From Pyropia haitanensis (taxonomy: Eukaryota; Rhodophyta; Bangiophyceae; Bangiales; Bangiaceae), in NCBI GenBank assembly GCA_008729055.1, contig SDUX01000001.1:2953206-3017205 (forward strand): a stretch of 64,000 nucleotides of DNA, read 5' to 3'. The notes under the pieces are model-generated. The model was given only the letters and a program-made list of their open reading frames with translations. It was not told where the DNA came from and ran no database searches. The translations under genes were made by a program, and so were the position numbers. Of the stretch, positions 1 to 9,617 are shown one piece after another. Position 1 is the stretch's first letter, and the number at the start of each line of letters is the position of its first letter.

Positions 1-105
1 CCAGCCAATGGGTCGCCCGCGAACGAGACGCGGCCGTCGGTGCCGCCGGGGTCCGACCGGGTCCCCACCATCGCCGGCGCGGGCCAGTCTAGATTGAGGT
101 ACTAG
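1..105. other. Possible gene end at left edge, strand unresolved
   Basis: The first 105 bases are open on both strands with very high GC at third positions. On the plus strand a frame from base 1 ends at TAG 103-105 and would be the last 34 codons of an upstream gene. On the minus strand a frame is open to the edge and contains DGRVSFAGDPLA, which also looks protein-like. The flanking sequence is needed to choose. No function can be assigned. Confidence 0.3.
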
Positions 106-1951
106 CGAGCGAAACGACTGACATGAGGGAAATATGGAGACTTAAATACACGTGGGAGTGTGTTGGTGCTTTGAGCGCATCCATCGGGCCCCGCATCCAT
201 AGAACGTGGGGTGCTCATCCAGCCATCCTGCGTGGAATGGTGGCTCAGAAGAGCAGGGATGTGAGCTTAGCGACTTCCTGCACCACACAAAGCCACCTGT
301 TGCGTCACGTGCATCAGAAACAGCGAGGCTGTGGCTTGGGGACAGCGACGGTTCGATCTGGCCGCGCGTCCCTTCGACCTGGTTCCTTTCGTTGCCCTCA
401 CGCTGTGGCGTGGCTGGTCACTTGCCATGATTGTCGGCCGACGTCCAGGCATCGTGGGCCGTGAGAGCCGCGCACAGTTAAATCTGGAGCGGTGGAGCCA
501 GCGCACCACCTCCGCCCAGGGCTTGCTTGTCTCCTTCTCGATGCAAGTCGGCACGCGTGAGGCCAGGCACAGACAGAACGCAGCGGCCGACAGTGCGCTC
601 TGTCTTCGCAAGAGGAAGGGTCCCAGTCGCGTGCACAATGGGGCTGCAACGTTTTTTTGCCAGAGATTGAGGCCCCCGGGCGTGCCGAACCCCGACGGGT
701 GACCGCCCACATGCCGTGTCGCACGCGTGCCTAGCTCTCAGTGCGTCGACAGCCGATGAATCTGGGAAGGCCTTCGGCCCGGGATTCGTGGGGAAAGGAG
801 ACCTCCCCACCATGCTGACAGCTCGTCAAGGCAAGGATATGCTTTGTGTGGAGGACGCCAATATGGCACTGACTTGATTGGCCTTTGAAATCGATGACAG
901 AGCCTCTGGGCCAATGAGTTGCATCAAAGCCACACGCGGTGCCGCGTGTGTGGTGCGCGGAACGAATGAAATAGCGGCTTGGAAAATCCACCAGCCGCGA
1001 GCGTGTGCGCGCCGCAGGCGGCCACGCCGGTGCAGCCACCTCTCGCCCCCCCCCCCCCCCACCTCGCCCAGTCACCTGACCAGACCCTGCTGTTGCTGGG
1101 CTCGGTGTGGCGGCGACTGGACGGTCGGAAAGCCGGCGTGGACGGCCAGGCGCCTCGCCCTCGACTGCAGCTCTTTCCACTTGCTGGGTGGCCCCGACCG
1201 GTGGCGCCGCTACAACCCTGTGCGTGCACACCCCCCCCCCACTGCCCGTGACGGCCACGTGAATCCCCCATCTTGATATCTGCGCTGCATGCCGAGAGAT
1301 ATCGTCTGGCTAGCTTGTGTGGCTGCCGGGGGCCCCCCAAAATATCCCCGTGCCGCGGGGTTTGACCCAGGCCGGTCGTTGCCGTTTCCTCCTCCAGCGC
1401 CTGCCCTGTGGCAGGGGGGGGGGGCGGGTGGTGGCTGCGCGCTGGTCGGCTGCCCGGCAGCCGCCGAGGTTGTCGCCGCCCCCCCCCGCCGACGGCGCCC
1501 CCCCAGCAAGCGCCGCCATCGCACCGCCCCGCCGGCGACGCAGACCCAGCTGGCGCAGGGCCGACCTCACACGCCTCGCCGGCTGCACAGGGGCAGACAC
1601 ACACGGTACACCCCTCCCTATCCCATCCGCTTCCCATGCCGACCTGACCCCATCATCCCCACAGCCGCCGGCGCCGCACCACTCCCTGCTTGGTCGGCCA
1701 GAACCCTCTCCGTGGTTGCTCGCCCCCCACTCAACCGGTGGCGTTGTCGTGCCCGCCTCCACTCCACCCCACCCCACCCCCACCCCCCCCCACATCATAT
1801 CGCCCTGTCCACCACGCTGCCACCCACGCGTGCTTGGTCACACCGCCACCGCCTCTTCCCCGCCTGCAGCTGCCTTCCTATCCTCCCGACGGTCCCTGCC
1901 TGCGTCTTCTCCCCCCCCCCCCCTGCCCCAACGTTCTTGTGCCCCGCCGCG
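106..1951. other. Intergenic region upstream of the CCT gene
   Basis: No credible gene is seen; long frames here lack family resemblance and overlap on both strands. The sequence becomes increasingly C-rich towards the CCT gene and ends with a C homopolymer (about 1911-1923) some 28 bases before its start codon. Short C or G runs also lie near 1050, 1230 and 1420. Confidence 0.5.
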
Positions 1952-3460
1952 ATGACCGACCCACCGGATGTGGCGCCCGCGCTGGCGCTGCCCGTCCAAA
2001 CCGGCCGCGGCGGCCTCCGCCGCAACGCGTCGGAGGGCACCCTCTTTGCCGTCTCCGCGCTGTGCAGCCTGCGCGACATGGCCCGCCACGCGCCGGCGCG
2101 GCCGCCGCCACCACCCCCACCGACGGCCGCGGTGACGGTCAAGGACGAGGACGACGCCCCCCGACAGGCCGGCGGCGGCGCGGCGAGCGACGGCGACGAG
2201 TGCCCGCCATGCTCCCCTGCGACGGCGGCGGACGGGGACGGCGGCTGCTCGCCGTCGCCCCGCCCCGTGACGGCCGCGTCGTCGTCGTCGGCCTTGTCGT
2301 CGTCGCTGGCCGCGACCACGAGCCCGACGCCGTCGGCGTCGCGCGTGTCTCCCGCGTCCCCTCGGCTGCTCGGTGGCGGTTTGGAGGCGCCGCTGCCGCC
2401 GCCGCCATCGTCTCGGTCGCCGTCGGGGGCAGCGCGCCGTGCCCCCCCTCCGCCGCCGTCGGCGTCGGCTGCCGCACCCACGGCCGGGTCGTCGTCGTCA
2501 CCCGTGCCAGCGGGGGTGCCCAAGCGGCGGCCCCCTACCAGCGGCCGCTTTGGCGCCCTCGGCCTGGCCCCGTCCCCGGGGGCGGCCGCCTTGGGTGGCG
2601 GCCCTGCCCGGGGCGGCTCATCGCCGCGCGCGTCGCCGGCGGGCCCCGCGCGGGTGCCGACCAACCGGCCGCGGGAGGGCAGCGCGTGCTCCTCGTCGGG
2701 CCGCTCGTCGACGTGCGCCGCGGCGCCGGTGGTACCCGACTGGTCGGCGGGCCCCCCCGGCGCGTCGTCGGGCGGCCTCGACGGCCGCGGCGACGGGCTG
2801 CCGGCGCACGGCCGCCCGGCCGGGGCCGCCCACCACCCGCCCATGGGCGGCGGCTATGGCGGTGGCGGTGGCGGCGGCTATGCGGGCGCGCCGCTGCCCT
2901 ACCTAGCGGTTGCTTCTTGGGTGCCCGCGCCGGGCGGGTGGGCGCTCAACGCGCCGGCCGCGGCGGCGCCGCCGTTGGCCGCTGCGGCCGGCGGCGGCCT
3001 GCGGCCGTCGGCGGGTGGCGCGGCGGGGATGGGGGTGGTGGCGGCGCCCGCGGCGGCCGGCGGGCGCTCCCCCGCTGCGGGCGGCCCTCGTATCGGCAGC
3101 GGGGGTGGCGGCGGCGGCGGCAGCAGCAGTGGCGGCGGCGGCAGCGGCGGCGGCGGCGGCGTGCCCGCCGCACCCACCCCTCCTCCCCCCCCCCCTCCCA
3201 TTGCCGCCACGGTCGGCGGGTCTGTGCTGGTGGTGTATGGCCCCGCCGAGCGGCGGGCGGCCATCCGGCGGTTCCAAGAGAAGAAGAAGCGGGCGCTCTG
3301 CCCCCGCATCCGGTACAGCGTGCGCAAAAAGCTAGCCGACGTGCGGCCGCGCAAGCACGGACGCTTTTACAAGCCTGCAGACGCGGCGCCGGCGACGCCG
3401 GCGACCGCCGCGGTGGCCGTCCCCGCGGAGGGGGGGGGGGGGATGGCATGGCGGGCGTGA
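1952..3460 (+). CDS. CCT-motif nuclear protein (CONSTANS/TOC1-type regulator)
   Basis: A protein of 502 residues, intronless in this reading. The only recognisable domain is a C-terminal CCT motif at about residues 430-475: RRAAIRRFQEKKKRALCPRI, then RYSVRKKLADVRPRKHGRFY. These match the basic helix and the conserved RYxxRK...R.RxxGRF pattern of CONSTANS, TOC1 and related proteins, where the motif carries nuclear localisation and binding to NF-Y or DNA. The remaining 85% is low-complexity Ala/Gly/Pro/Ser, and no B-box, response-regulator or GATA finger is visible. The ATG at 1952 is chosen because it follows a C-rich leader and the reading MTDPPDVAPALALPV; the frame is also open upstream. A G12 run just before the stop could hide an indel, so the last residues are uncertain. 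A role in light or clock regulation is inference from the family. Confidence 0.75.
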   Translation: MTDPPDVAPALALPVQTGRGGLRRNASEGTLFAVSALCSLRDMARHAPARPPPPPPPTAAVTVKDEDDAPRQAGGGAASDGDECPPCSPATAADGDGGCSPSPRPVTAASSSSALSSSLAATTSPTPSASRVSPASPRLLGGGLEAPLPPPPSSRSPSGAARRAPPPPPSASAAAPTAGSSSSPVPAGVPKRRPPTSGRFGALGLAPSPGAAALGGGPARGGSSPRASPAGPARVPTNRPREGSACSSSGRSSTCAAAPVVPDWSAGPPGASSGGLDGRGDGLPAHGRPAGAAHHPPMGGGYGGGGGGGYAGAPLPYLAVASWVPAPGGWALNAPAAAAPPLAAAAGGGLRPSAGGAAGMGVVAAPAAAGGRSPAAGGPRIGSGGGGGGGSSSGGGGSGGGGGVPAAPTPPPPPPPIAATVGGSVLVVYGPAERRAAIRRFQEKKKRALCPRIRYSVRKKLADVRPRKHGRFYKPADAAPATPATAAVAVPAEGGGGMAWRA

Positions 3461-5110
3461 CGGCGGCGCCCGCGGCCGCTGCGGCAGACGTGGCCGTCAG
3501 GGGGGGGGGGGCAAGTGCCCGCCGGCGGGGAAACAAACGCAATGAGGGGGGGAGGGGGCGGGGAAAAGCGGTGGCAGGGGGGGGGGATGGCATGGCTCGG
3601 TGCCGGTGGATTGCGAGGTTGTTTCGCGTCCGTTGGGGACGGGAGAGGGGGGGGCGGCCATGTGGGGTGTGGGTCGGCGTGTAGCGAGTCAAACCTTTGC
3701 CTTCTCTGACACACTGCGAAGGCAGTGTGCGGCCACGAATCGGCTTACGGTGGCAACAGGGTGGAGACTCGGGCGCAGCGACGGACCTTGTGTCGGCCGC
3801 CATGTGCAGGTGCGTGCACTCTTCTGCGGCCTGGTGCATCAGGAAGGCCGAGCTCTCCGCCCCCTCTTGCCCCGCCGGCCAGCTTGGCCCCCGCCACATG
3901 ACGTGGCTCTCGCCGGCCAGCTCAGCCGCCGGCGCCGGTCCTCGCCGCAGGGACGACAGGGCAGCAATCAGACGGTAGTGTGGCTGTGCGGGCGGCCGAC
4001 GGGTGGCTCACCGGCTGCCAGGGGTGCGCCGCCTCCCTCACCCGACGTGTCGCCAAACAGCCGCGGCGGCTCGGCGGGAGTGCGCCGCTGCTCATGGGGG
4101 GGCACCCGCGGCACCAGCGCCAGCGGCACGGTGCCCAGGTCTGGCGTACCTGGCAGCGGGCGGGCGGCGACGCGGGTGCGGCACTCCGCTGGCGATACCA
4201 CGTAGATGCATGGACGAGTGCCGCCACCGTGTCTGGTGGGGCGGCTGCCCCCTTGTAACGCTCAAACGAGCCACCAGTGTGAAGTGATCGGTGTGACGGC
4301 GTCCGACGAGTCCAACGCCGACCGCAGTGGTCCGTCAGATCTCTGAGCACCACGCGTCTGGCGTTCTACACTCCTGCTACTAGAGTGACATCGAGTACTC
4401 GCTTCCGTCGCGCCGAAGTCACAACGGCATGTAGCGCAGAGAGAGGCACGACGTCTTCGCTGTGTCTTGCTGAAGAGCCTGGGAGGCAGACTCAAAGTTC
4501 CAACTAAATAGCTAGTTATCGTAGACTGCATTAGTCGAGTGCAGAAGGGCGACCTCTCGTTCGACTTGAATCAAATTAAGAGTTCTAAATTTTTCTGCGT
4601 GTCAAGAAATACGTGTACACAAAAATTGCATAGTACTGTGTTGACGATTCCTGATTGTGTGTCCCTCCACGTATTCGACAGCCTGCGGGTGTACCACTCT
4701 GGCCCGTGCTGTCGCCACGGGTGTGGATTGTTCTCGTTTATTCCAGCTCGGCCCCGGCTGTCATCGCTGGCTGTGCGAAAGCAGCCCCGACATGGACAGG
4801 GTCCCGCCAACACAAGGCATCTTCTGGCCAATCAAGTGCGCTCAAGCAGGGCGGCGTGGACGGAAAATGAGATGTTCCGCGGCTGGGCCGACACGAATTC
4901 ACGCCCGTTCCGCCTGCGGCTCGTCCCCTCTGGACGGGCTGCTGAGGTGCGGCGGCGTATTCAGGGGGCACTGGGTGCCGCCCCGCGCAGGGTAGGGGGG
5001 GGGGGGGCCTGAATTTCGGCGACCCGCCCGCCTTGGCGGCCGCCGGGCGTGCGCGCGCTGGCGCACGCCGTGTGGCCCGAAAGGCCCCCAGAACGGGCCT
5101 GGCGAGCTGT
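3461..5110. other. Intergenic region with an AT-richer island
   Basis: No gene is supported. The first 200 bases carry several G homopolymers (near 3430, 3500 and 3580). From about 4260 to 4720 base composition drops towards AT, unlike the surrounding coding DNA, with runs such as AAATTTTTC. No tRNA or intact mobile-element gene is visible. GC rises again at 4850, ahead of the eIF1 promoter. Confidence 0.45.
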
Positions 5111-5121
5111 TCGGGACGGCC

Positions 5122-5129
5122 ATATAAAA
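5122..5129 (+). promoter_or_regulatory. TATA box of the eIF1 gene
   Basis: ATATAAAA stands out in GC-rich sequence about 650 bases upstream of the eIF1 start codon and about 170 bases upstream of a splice donor. It fits a core promoter with transcription starting near 5150-5160 and a short non-coding first exon. It is the clearest TATA element in the window. Confidence 0.55.
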
Positions 5130-5295
5130 CGCGGCCAGCGCGTTCGTGGCTCACACGCTCCGACCCGCCCTCGAGCGACATCACACGCGCGCACACCTTC
5201 CCTCCCGTCACCGTTTTCGTCCACCCCCTCCCTTGCCGTCCTCCGGTCCGCCGTCTTGTTCCTGCACCCCTGCGTATTCCGTCGCACTTGTTCAG

Positions 5296-5696
5296 GTATG
5301 CATGTTGACGAGCGTGCATGTTGTTGAGTGCGCCGCCGTTGGAGTGCCGGTGTGGTGCGGGGCACTATGGCCGTGTTGCCCCCAGGCAATGCTGTTGCGG
5401 TGTTGCGTGGATTGGAGCTGTGGCGCTACGCTCCCTGGCGCCCTCGGCGTTGCGAGCTGTGGTACGACGCTCTGCGGCGTCCGCAGCTGTGGGTCGTGCT
5501 GCTCTGTTTTCCCGCCGCGGTGCCGGTGTCGTCTTGTCTGTGTGTTGCGGCACTTGGGGTCTGTATGTGTAATGGCCAGGTGTGTCTGCGCCTTGATGTC
5601 ATGCGGTCGGCATCATGATGGTTTGCGCTAGACTCGTTGCTGACGTCTCGTATTGACTGTTTTGCTTGTTCTTTGCCTTGATCGCACGCTCCACAG
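5296..5696 (+). other. Probable 5'-UTR intron of eIF1
   Basis: TTCAG/GTATGC at 5295/5296 forms a donor, and CTCCACAG ending at 5696 forms an acceptor after a pyrimidine-rich stretch without AG. GCTGACG with its A at 5643 matches the branch-site motif of the other introns here. The leader then continues 76 bases to the ATG. RNA evidence is absent, so this is a prediction. Confidence 0.55.
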
Positions 5697-5772
5697 CCGC
5701 GTGGAGACTCTTTTCGCTCAACTAGCCGGCCAGTCGGAACTGGCAGTTTGCGCCACCACCTTTCCCGCCCTC

Positions 5773-6114
5773 ATGACCGACGCAGAGCTCTCCGCGCCAT
5801 TCACCCCATTCGATCCCTTTGCGGACGCTGAAGGCGATGACCAGGTGGTAACGAAGGGCATTGTGCACATCCGTCTTCAACAACGGAACGGGCGCAAGTC
5901 GCTGACAACCATTCAGGGCCTGAACTCCTCGTTGGACCTTGCCAAGCTGACCAAGGCGTTCAAGAAGGAGTTTTGCTGCAACGGTTGTGTGGTGGATGAC
6001 AAGGAGCTTGGCCGCGTCATCCAGCTACAGGGTGATCAACGCAACAAGGTGACGAGCTTCCTGGTGGAGGAGGAGATTGCGGCAAAGAAGATGATCAAGA
6101 TCCACGGCATCTAG
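5773..6114 (+). CDS. eIF1: Translation initiation factor eIF1 (SUI1)
   Basis: The protein has 113 residues, the same length as human eIF1. eIF1 binds the 40S subunit near the P site, keeps the preinitiation complex open for scanning and enforces AUG choice. The acidic N-terminal tail with FDPFADAEGD is followed by the SUI1 fold: VHIRLQQRNGRKSLTTIQGL, then the basic LTKAFKKEFCCNGCV segment, VIQLQGDQRNKV and the C-terminal IKIHGI, all diagnostic. The start at MTDAELSAPF was chosen because it gives exactly the family length; an earlier in-frame ATG at 5653 would lie inside the predicted 5'-UTR intron. The coding exon is uninterrupted and not disturbed by homopolymers. Confidence 0.97.
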   Translation: MTDAELSAPFTPFDPFADAEGDDQVVTKGIVHIRLQQRNGRKSLTTIQGLNSSLDLAKLTKAFKKEFCCNGCVVDDKELGRVIQLQGDQRNKVTSFLVEEEIAAKKMIKIHGI

Positions 6115-7261
6115 ATGCATCGGTGAGGCTGCGCTCCCAGTCAGACGGGAGGTGCTCTTCCGCGCCGTGGTGTGGGAGCGTGCTTGGGTGGTGAGGTAGG
6201 TGGGGGGCGTGGCGCTGCCAGGTACCTGGTCGTCGCGTATGCAGGCAGTGACGTTGCGATGATGTCGCACAGCGTTGGCGGACACGCTCGGTGTCGTCGC
6301 GCTCCCCTGTGTCGTATCTTGTTTGATAAATCTTTGAACATAGCCGGACGGCGCTCGCCGGGGTCCACGAGGTTACGTTTGTGAACAGACATCCTCGTGT
6401 TTGCGAGCCCGTGCAGATGCACGGTGTGCAGCCGTGGGTGTTCAGTCCGTCGTCGATGGGGCATGCACACCACATCGCCCACAGGTGCTACCGTCACCGC
6501 GTCCGGCCGGCCCCTCTTTATCCTCTCAGGAGTTCTCACCTGCCAGCCCTGTTGCCTCCGGCCTTGCTGTTGACTTACGAAGCACGTATGACACCCCGCA
6601 CGTCCGTAGCGAGCACGAAGCCTTCAACAGGCTGGGTGTCCAATAGACGGACGTCGATTGGGATGCCAAGAGCAATGAGCACCGCGCGCCATGGCATCTG
6701 CAGCACGCGGCGTGAGCGTCCAGGGTGTCGCGACGATGCGCATCCAGCCGCAGTAGAAGCACTGATGGTGAAGGGTCTGCGTGAAAACAGCAGTGCCGGG
6801 GGGGGAGGTCAGAGGCCCTTCATGAACAGCGGTGTCATCAGTTGTCGTGTACGTAGCTCGCTACCTTGCTGCGCGAACTGCAGGAACACGGACAAAACAG
6901 GCCAGGCAGAGTGGACCTGTCGAGCCTAAAGTTGAAAAATGCAGAAAACAAGTGGAAACTGCTCCATTGCTGGACGGCCCCGGATCACGTTCGCTGACAC
7001 TCTCAGAGGATCAGCGGGGAGAGGCCTGCAATTTTTCACAGGCATTGCTTCGTTTTGCATGTGTCGCCCCGTCAGCGTTTGGTGGCGCTGGAGCGGGACC
7101 GCTTTCCTGTGCCGCCTCGGACAGGACCGTGTTAGTGTGCGTTCTCTGTCCGTGGGGAAGAAGTGGCTACGCCGGCGGATCGCGTGTTGGGGATCGCTGC
7201 GCCTTGCCAGCAAGACCTCCCCTACTGCCCCTTTTGTAGCTGTCGTGACCCTGCTTGTGCC
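6115..7261. other. Intergenic region between eIF1 and PDI genes
   Basis: No gene is seen. TTTGATAAATCTTTGAAC near 6320 could serve eIF1 3'-end formation, but no standard AATAAA is present. The last 200 bases before the PDI gene are moderately AT-richer and presumably hold its promoter and leader. Confidence 0.4.
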
Positions 7262-8233
7262 ATGGCGCGCGGGGTGACTGGGATGGTGAGGGCAGCGCTG
7301 GCGTCGGCGGTCGTGGCGTTGGCACTGGCGGCGGTGTGCAGCGGGGCCGCTGCGGCGGCGGTGTCTTCCGATGAAGTGGTAGACCTGACGCCTGAGACGT
7401 ACGACGCGACGGTGACGGACCCGGCCAAGGACGTGCTGGTGGCGTACACCGCGTCGTGGTGTGGCCACTGCAAGGCGCTCAAGCCGGTCTTTGCGGAGCT
7501 GGCCAAGACCTACGCCGACGAGCCCGATGTGGTCATCGCGGTGGTCGACGCGGATACCCACTCGTCGATTGGTACCAAGGAGGGCGTCAAGGGCTTTCCG
7601 ACCATCAAGTTTTGGCCCCGTGGCGCCGACGTGGCGGCCGCCTCGTACGACGCGGGGCGGGACCTCGATTCGTTTGTGAACTTTATCAACAGCAAGGTTG
7701 GCACGGACGTGCTGCCCGGTGGCAAGGTGCTGCCGACGGCGGGGATTGTCGACTCGCTCAAGGAGAGCGTCTCGTCGTTCCTCACGTCTGCCGCGTCGGA
7801 GCGCGACGCGCTCAAGGCGGCCGTTGAGGAGCGGTTGACCAGCCTGGACGCGCGCTCCCGCGCCTACGCCAAGTACTATGTCAAGGTGATGGACCGGTAC
7901 AAGACGCAGGGCGAGGCGTGGCTGACCAAGGAGCAGGCGCGCCTGTCGGGGCTGCTCGAGTCGGCCACCCCCGGCAGCATGACCGAGACGCAGATGCGGA
8001 GCATGCGCCGCCGCCTCAACGTCATTGACTACTTTGTCCGCGCGCTCGGCCGGGACGTGGCGGCCGCTGCCGACGATGCTGCCGACGCGGCGGCGGATGC
8101 GGCAGCGCCAGTCGCGGACGCTGCCGCCGACGCGGCGGCTTCGGCCGGGGAAATGGCCGCCGCCGCGGGCAAGGCTGTCGGGGAGGCCGCGGTGGACACG
8201 CTCAAGGCCCTCAACCCGGAGAAGGAGCTTTGA
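7262..8233 (+). CDS. ERp29/PDI-D-type protein disulfide isomerase
   Basis: A protein of 323 residues acting in the ER lumen on disulfide bonds of secretory proteins. Order: signal peptide (1-32, ending in an alanine run), one thioredoxin domain (about 36-140) with the redox site WCGHCK (Cys67, Cys70) and the cis-proline segment GFPTIKFW, and an ERp29 C-terminal helical domain (about 155-260) with AYAKYYVKVMDRY. An Ala/Asp-rich linker follows, and the end is NPEKEL, a variant of the KDEL retrieval signal. Start choice: the ATG at 7262 gives a clean signal peptide, whereas the frame is open earlier without one. Known PDI-D proteins of plants and Dictyostelium have two thioredoxin domains, and metazoan ERp29 has one but lacks CxxC. 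This one combines a single domain with an intact active site. Single exon. Confidence 0.93.
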   Translation: MARGVTGMVRAALASAVVALALAAVCSGAAAAAVSSDEVVDLTPETYDATVTDPAKDVLVAYTASWCGHCKALKPVFAELAKTYADEPDVVIAVVDADTHSSIGTKEGVKGFPTIKFWPRGADVAAASYDAGRDLDSFVNFINSKVGTDVLPGGKVLPTAGIVDSLKESVSSFLTSAASERDALKAAVEERLTSLDARSRAYAKYYVKVMDRYKTQGEAWLTKEQARLSGLLESATPGSMTETQMRSMRRRLNVIDYFVRALGRDVAAAADDAADAAADAAAPVADAAADAAASAGEMAAAAGKAVGEAAVDTLKALNPEKEL

Positions 8234-9168
8234 TGTGGTTCTGGACCTGTTGCGTGCGCCTGGATTGGCGCGGGAGCGCTCTCGTGTGTGGTACAGAGGT
8301 AGTGGCGCGGTGGCGTAGGGGTGAGCGACACGCATCGACATGAACAGACGCTTGGTTGGTACCTCTTGTTGTAGATTGCACCCCTGTACTGTCGTTGCCC
8401 AGGCGGTCCGGCCTGCGCCGCGGCCCGTTAATGGACCGCCGGGGTGTTGTCCGCTCCGTTTTGCCGCGAACGCGCTCGCCCACGCACCCTCCCACGTCCA
8501 CGGGCTGCCACCCGCCGCCCACCCCGCGGCCGCCTCCTGCGGCGGCACTACCGCCCCGACAACAGCCTGCCCAAACGGCCGTCGCGACGTTCCGCCTCCT
8601 TCCAACCCAAACCCCCGTCACACCCGCCGCCTGTGCCGGCAGCGGCGGCGCTCCTCCCCCCCCCAACCGCCCCCCCGACAACGGCCGCGTCCCCCGCTCC
8701 GCCTCTGCCCGCGCGCCGTGGCGCTTGAGCGCCGCCGGTGGCGATGGCGCCACGCGACGGGTCTTGAAAAGGGCTGCGCGTATGGCGTACGATTCAAAGA
8801 AAATCATAAAGTGTCACACAGGAAGAACGTCGATTGGGACTCACTGTTCAAACGCACGTCATTTTTGGCCAGCTTGTCAAGGCACACGCCGAAAGCTCGC
8901 CTGGACACGACACGGTCGTGATCCGTTGCCGTGCCCTGCGTCACCCTCGCCGACGCGTCGTTGCGGTGGAACAAGGCCGTTGAACTCGGCCGCCCGCCCT
9001 TCCGGCCCACTGTTGGGGGGGCCGCCGGGCACCAGCAGTCTGTCACGCCGGGAGCGCCGCTGTCGCGTCGCTGCTCTACTCCACACCCTTCCCCCCCCCC
9101 CCCCCCCTGTCTCCCTCCTCCTCCGCTTCCCTCTCCCGCCTTCCTCCTCCCCGCTGTGTGCCATCAGC
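8234..9168. other. Intergenic region and leader of the Tim17-family gene
   Basis: No gene is supported. AAAGAAAATCATAAAGTG near 8800 is an AT-rich patch that may belong to a 3' region or promoter. The final part is a pyrimidine-rich leader with a C homopolymer at about 9091-9106, about 60 bases before the next start codon. Confidence 0.4.
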
Positions 9169-9617
9169 ATGTCGTCGTACGAGCGCGAGCGGCGGCGGGC
9201 CATGGCGGCGAGCCGCTCCCCCCCCTGGCCCGCCATCCTCAACGCCGGCGCCCTTTCGGGCGTGCGGGGCGTGGCGGTGGGCGGCGTCTTTTCGGGCGTC
9301 CAGGCGCTCGCCGCGAGCGGCGGCGTGCCCCCCGCCGCCCGCGCGCGGTGGGTAGCGGCCACCGCCGCACGCGGCGGTGCGCAGTGGGGCGGCTTTGTCG
9401 GCCTGTACACCGTCGGCGACCTGGGCACCCGCAAGCTCCGCGGGGGGGGGCGCGACGACGTGCTGAATGGGGCGGCGGGGGGGGGTTTGCGGGGGGGTCA
9501 TGCACGCGCTGGGGGGGGGATGGGCGCGCTGGGGGGCGGGGGGGGGGCCGCCGGGCGTGCTGTTGGGCTGGGCGCCGCTCTGGGGGGGGGCTCAAGCTGC
9601 TGAACATGATGTTTTGA
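9169..9617 (+). CDS. Tim17/Tim22/Tim23-family membrane protein, 3' part frame-broken
   Basis: The reading MSSYERERRRAMAASRSPPW leads into glycine-rich helices typical of the Tim17/22/23/PMP24 family: GVRGVAVGGVFSGVQAL, then RGGAQWGGFVGLYTVGDLG and RDDVLNGAAGG. The conserved (Y/F)...D..L..(R/K)...D..N pattern of inner-membrane preprotein translocase subunits is visible. From 9470 onward five G homopolymers occur in 120 bases and the reading frame is no longer reliable. Continuations in the other two frames give GGVMHALGGGW or LKLLNMMF. The true C-terminus is probably near 9617, but the stop cannot be fixed. Mitochondrial location is known for the family; which import complex cannot be told. 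A pyrimidine-rich leader precedes the ATG. Confidence 0.65.

Noticed and set aside
2946..3899. Pro/Arg-rich long frame on the minus strand
   Set aside because: Antisense to the CCT gene; composition is a mirror of GCC/GGC codons.
5653..5772. N-terminal extension of eIF1 from an upstream ATG
   Set aside because: The ATG lies inside the predicted leader intron and the extension has no counterpart in eIF1 proteins.
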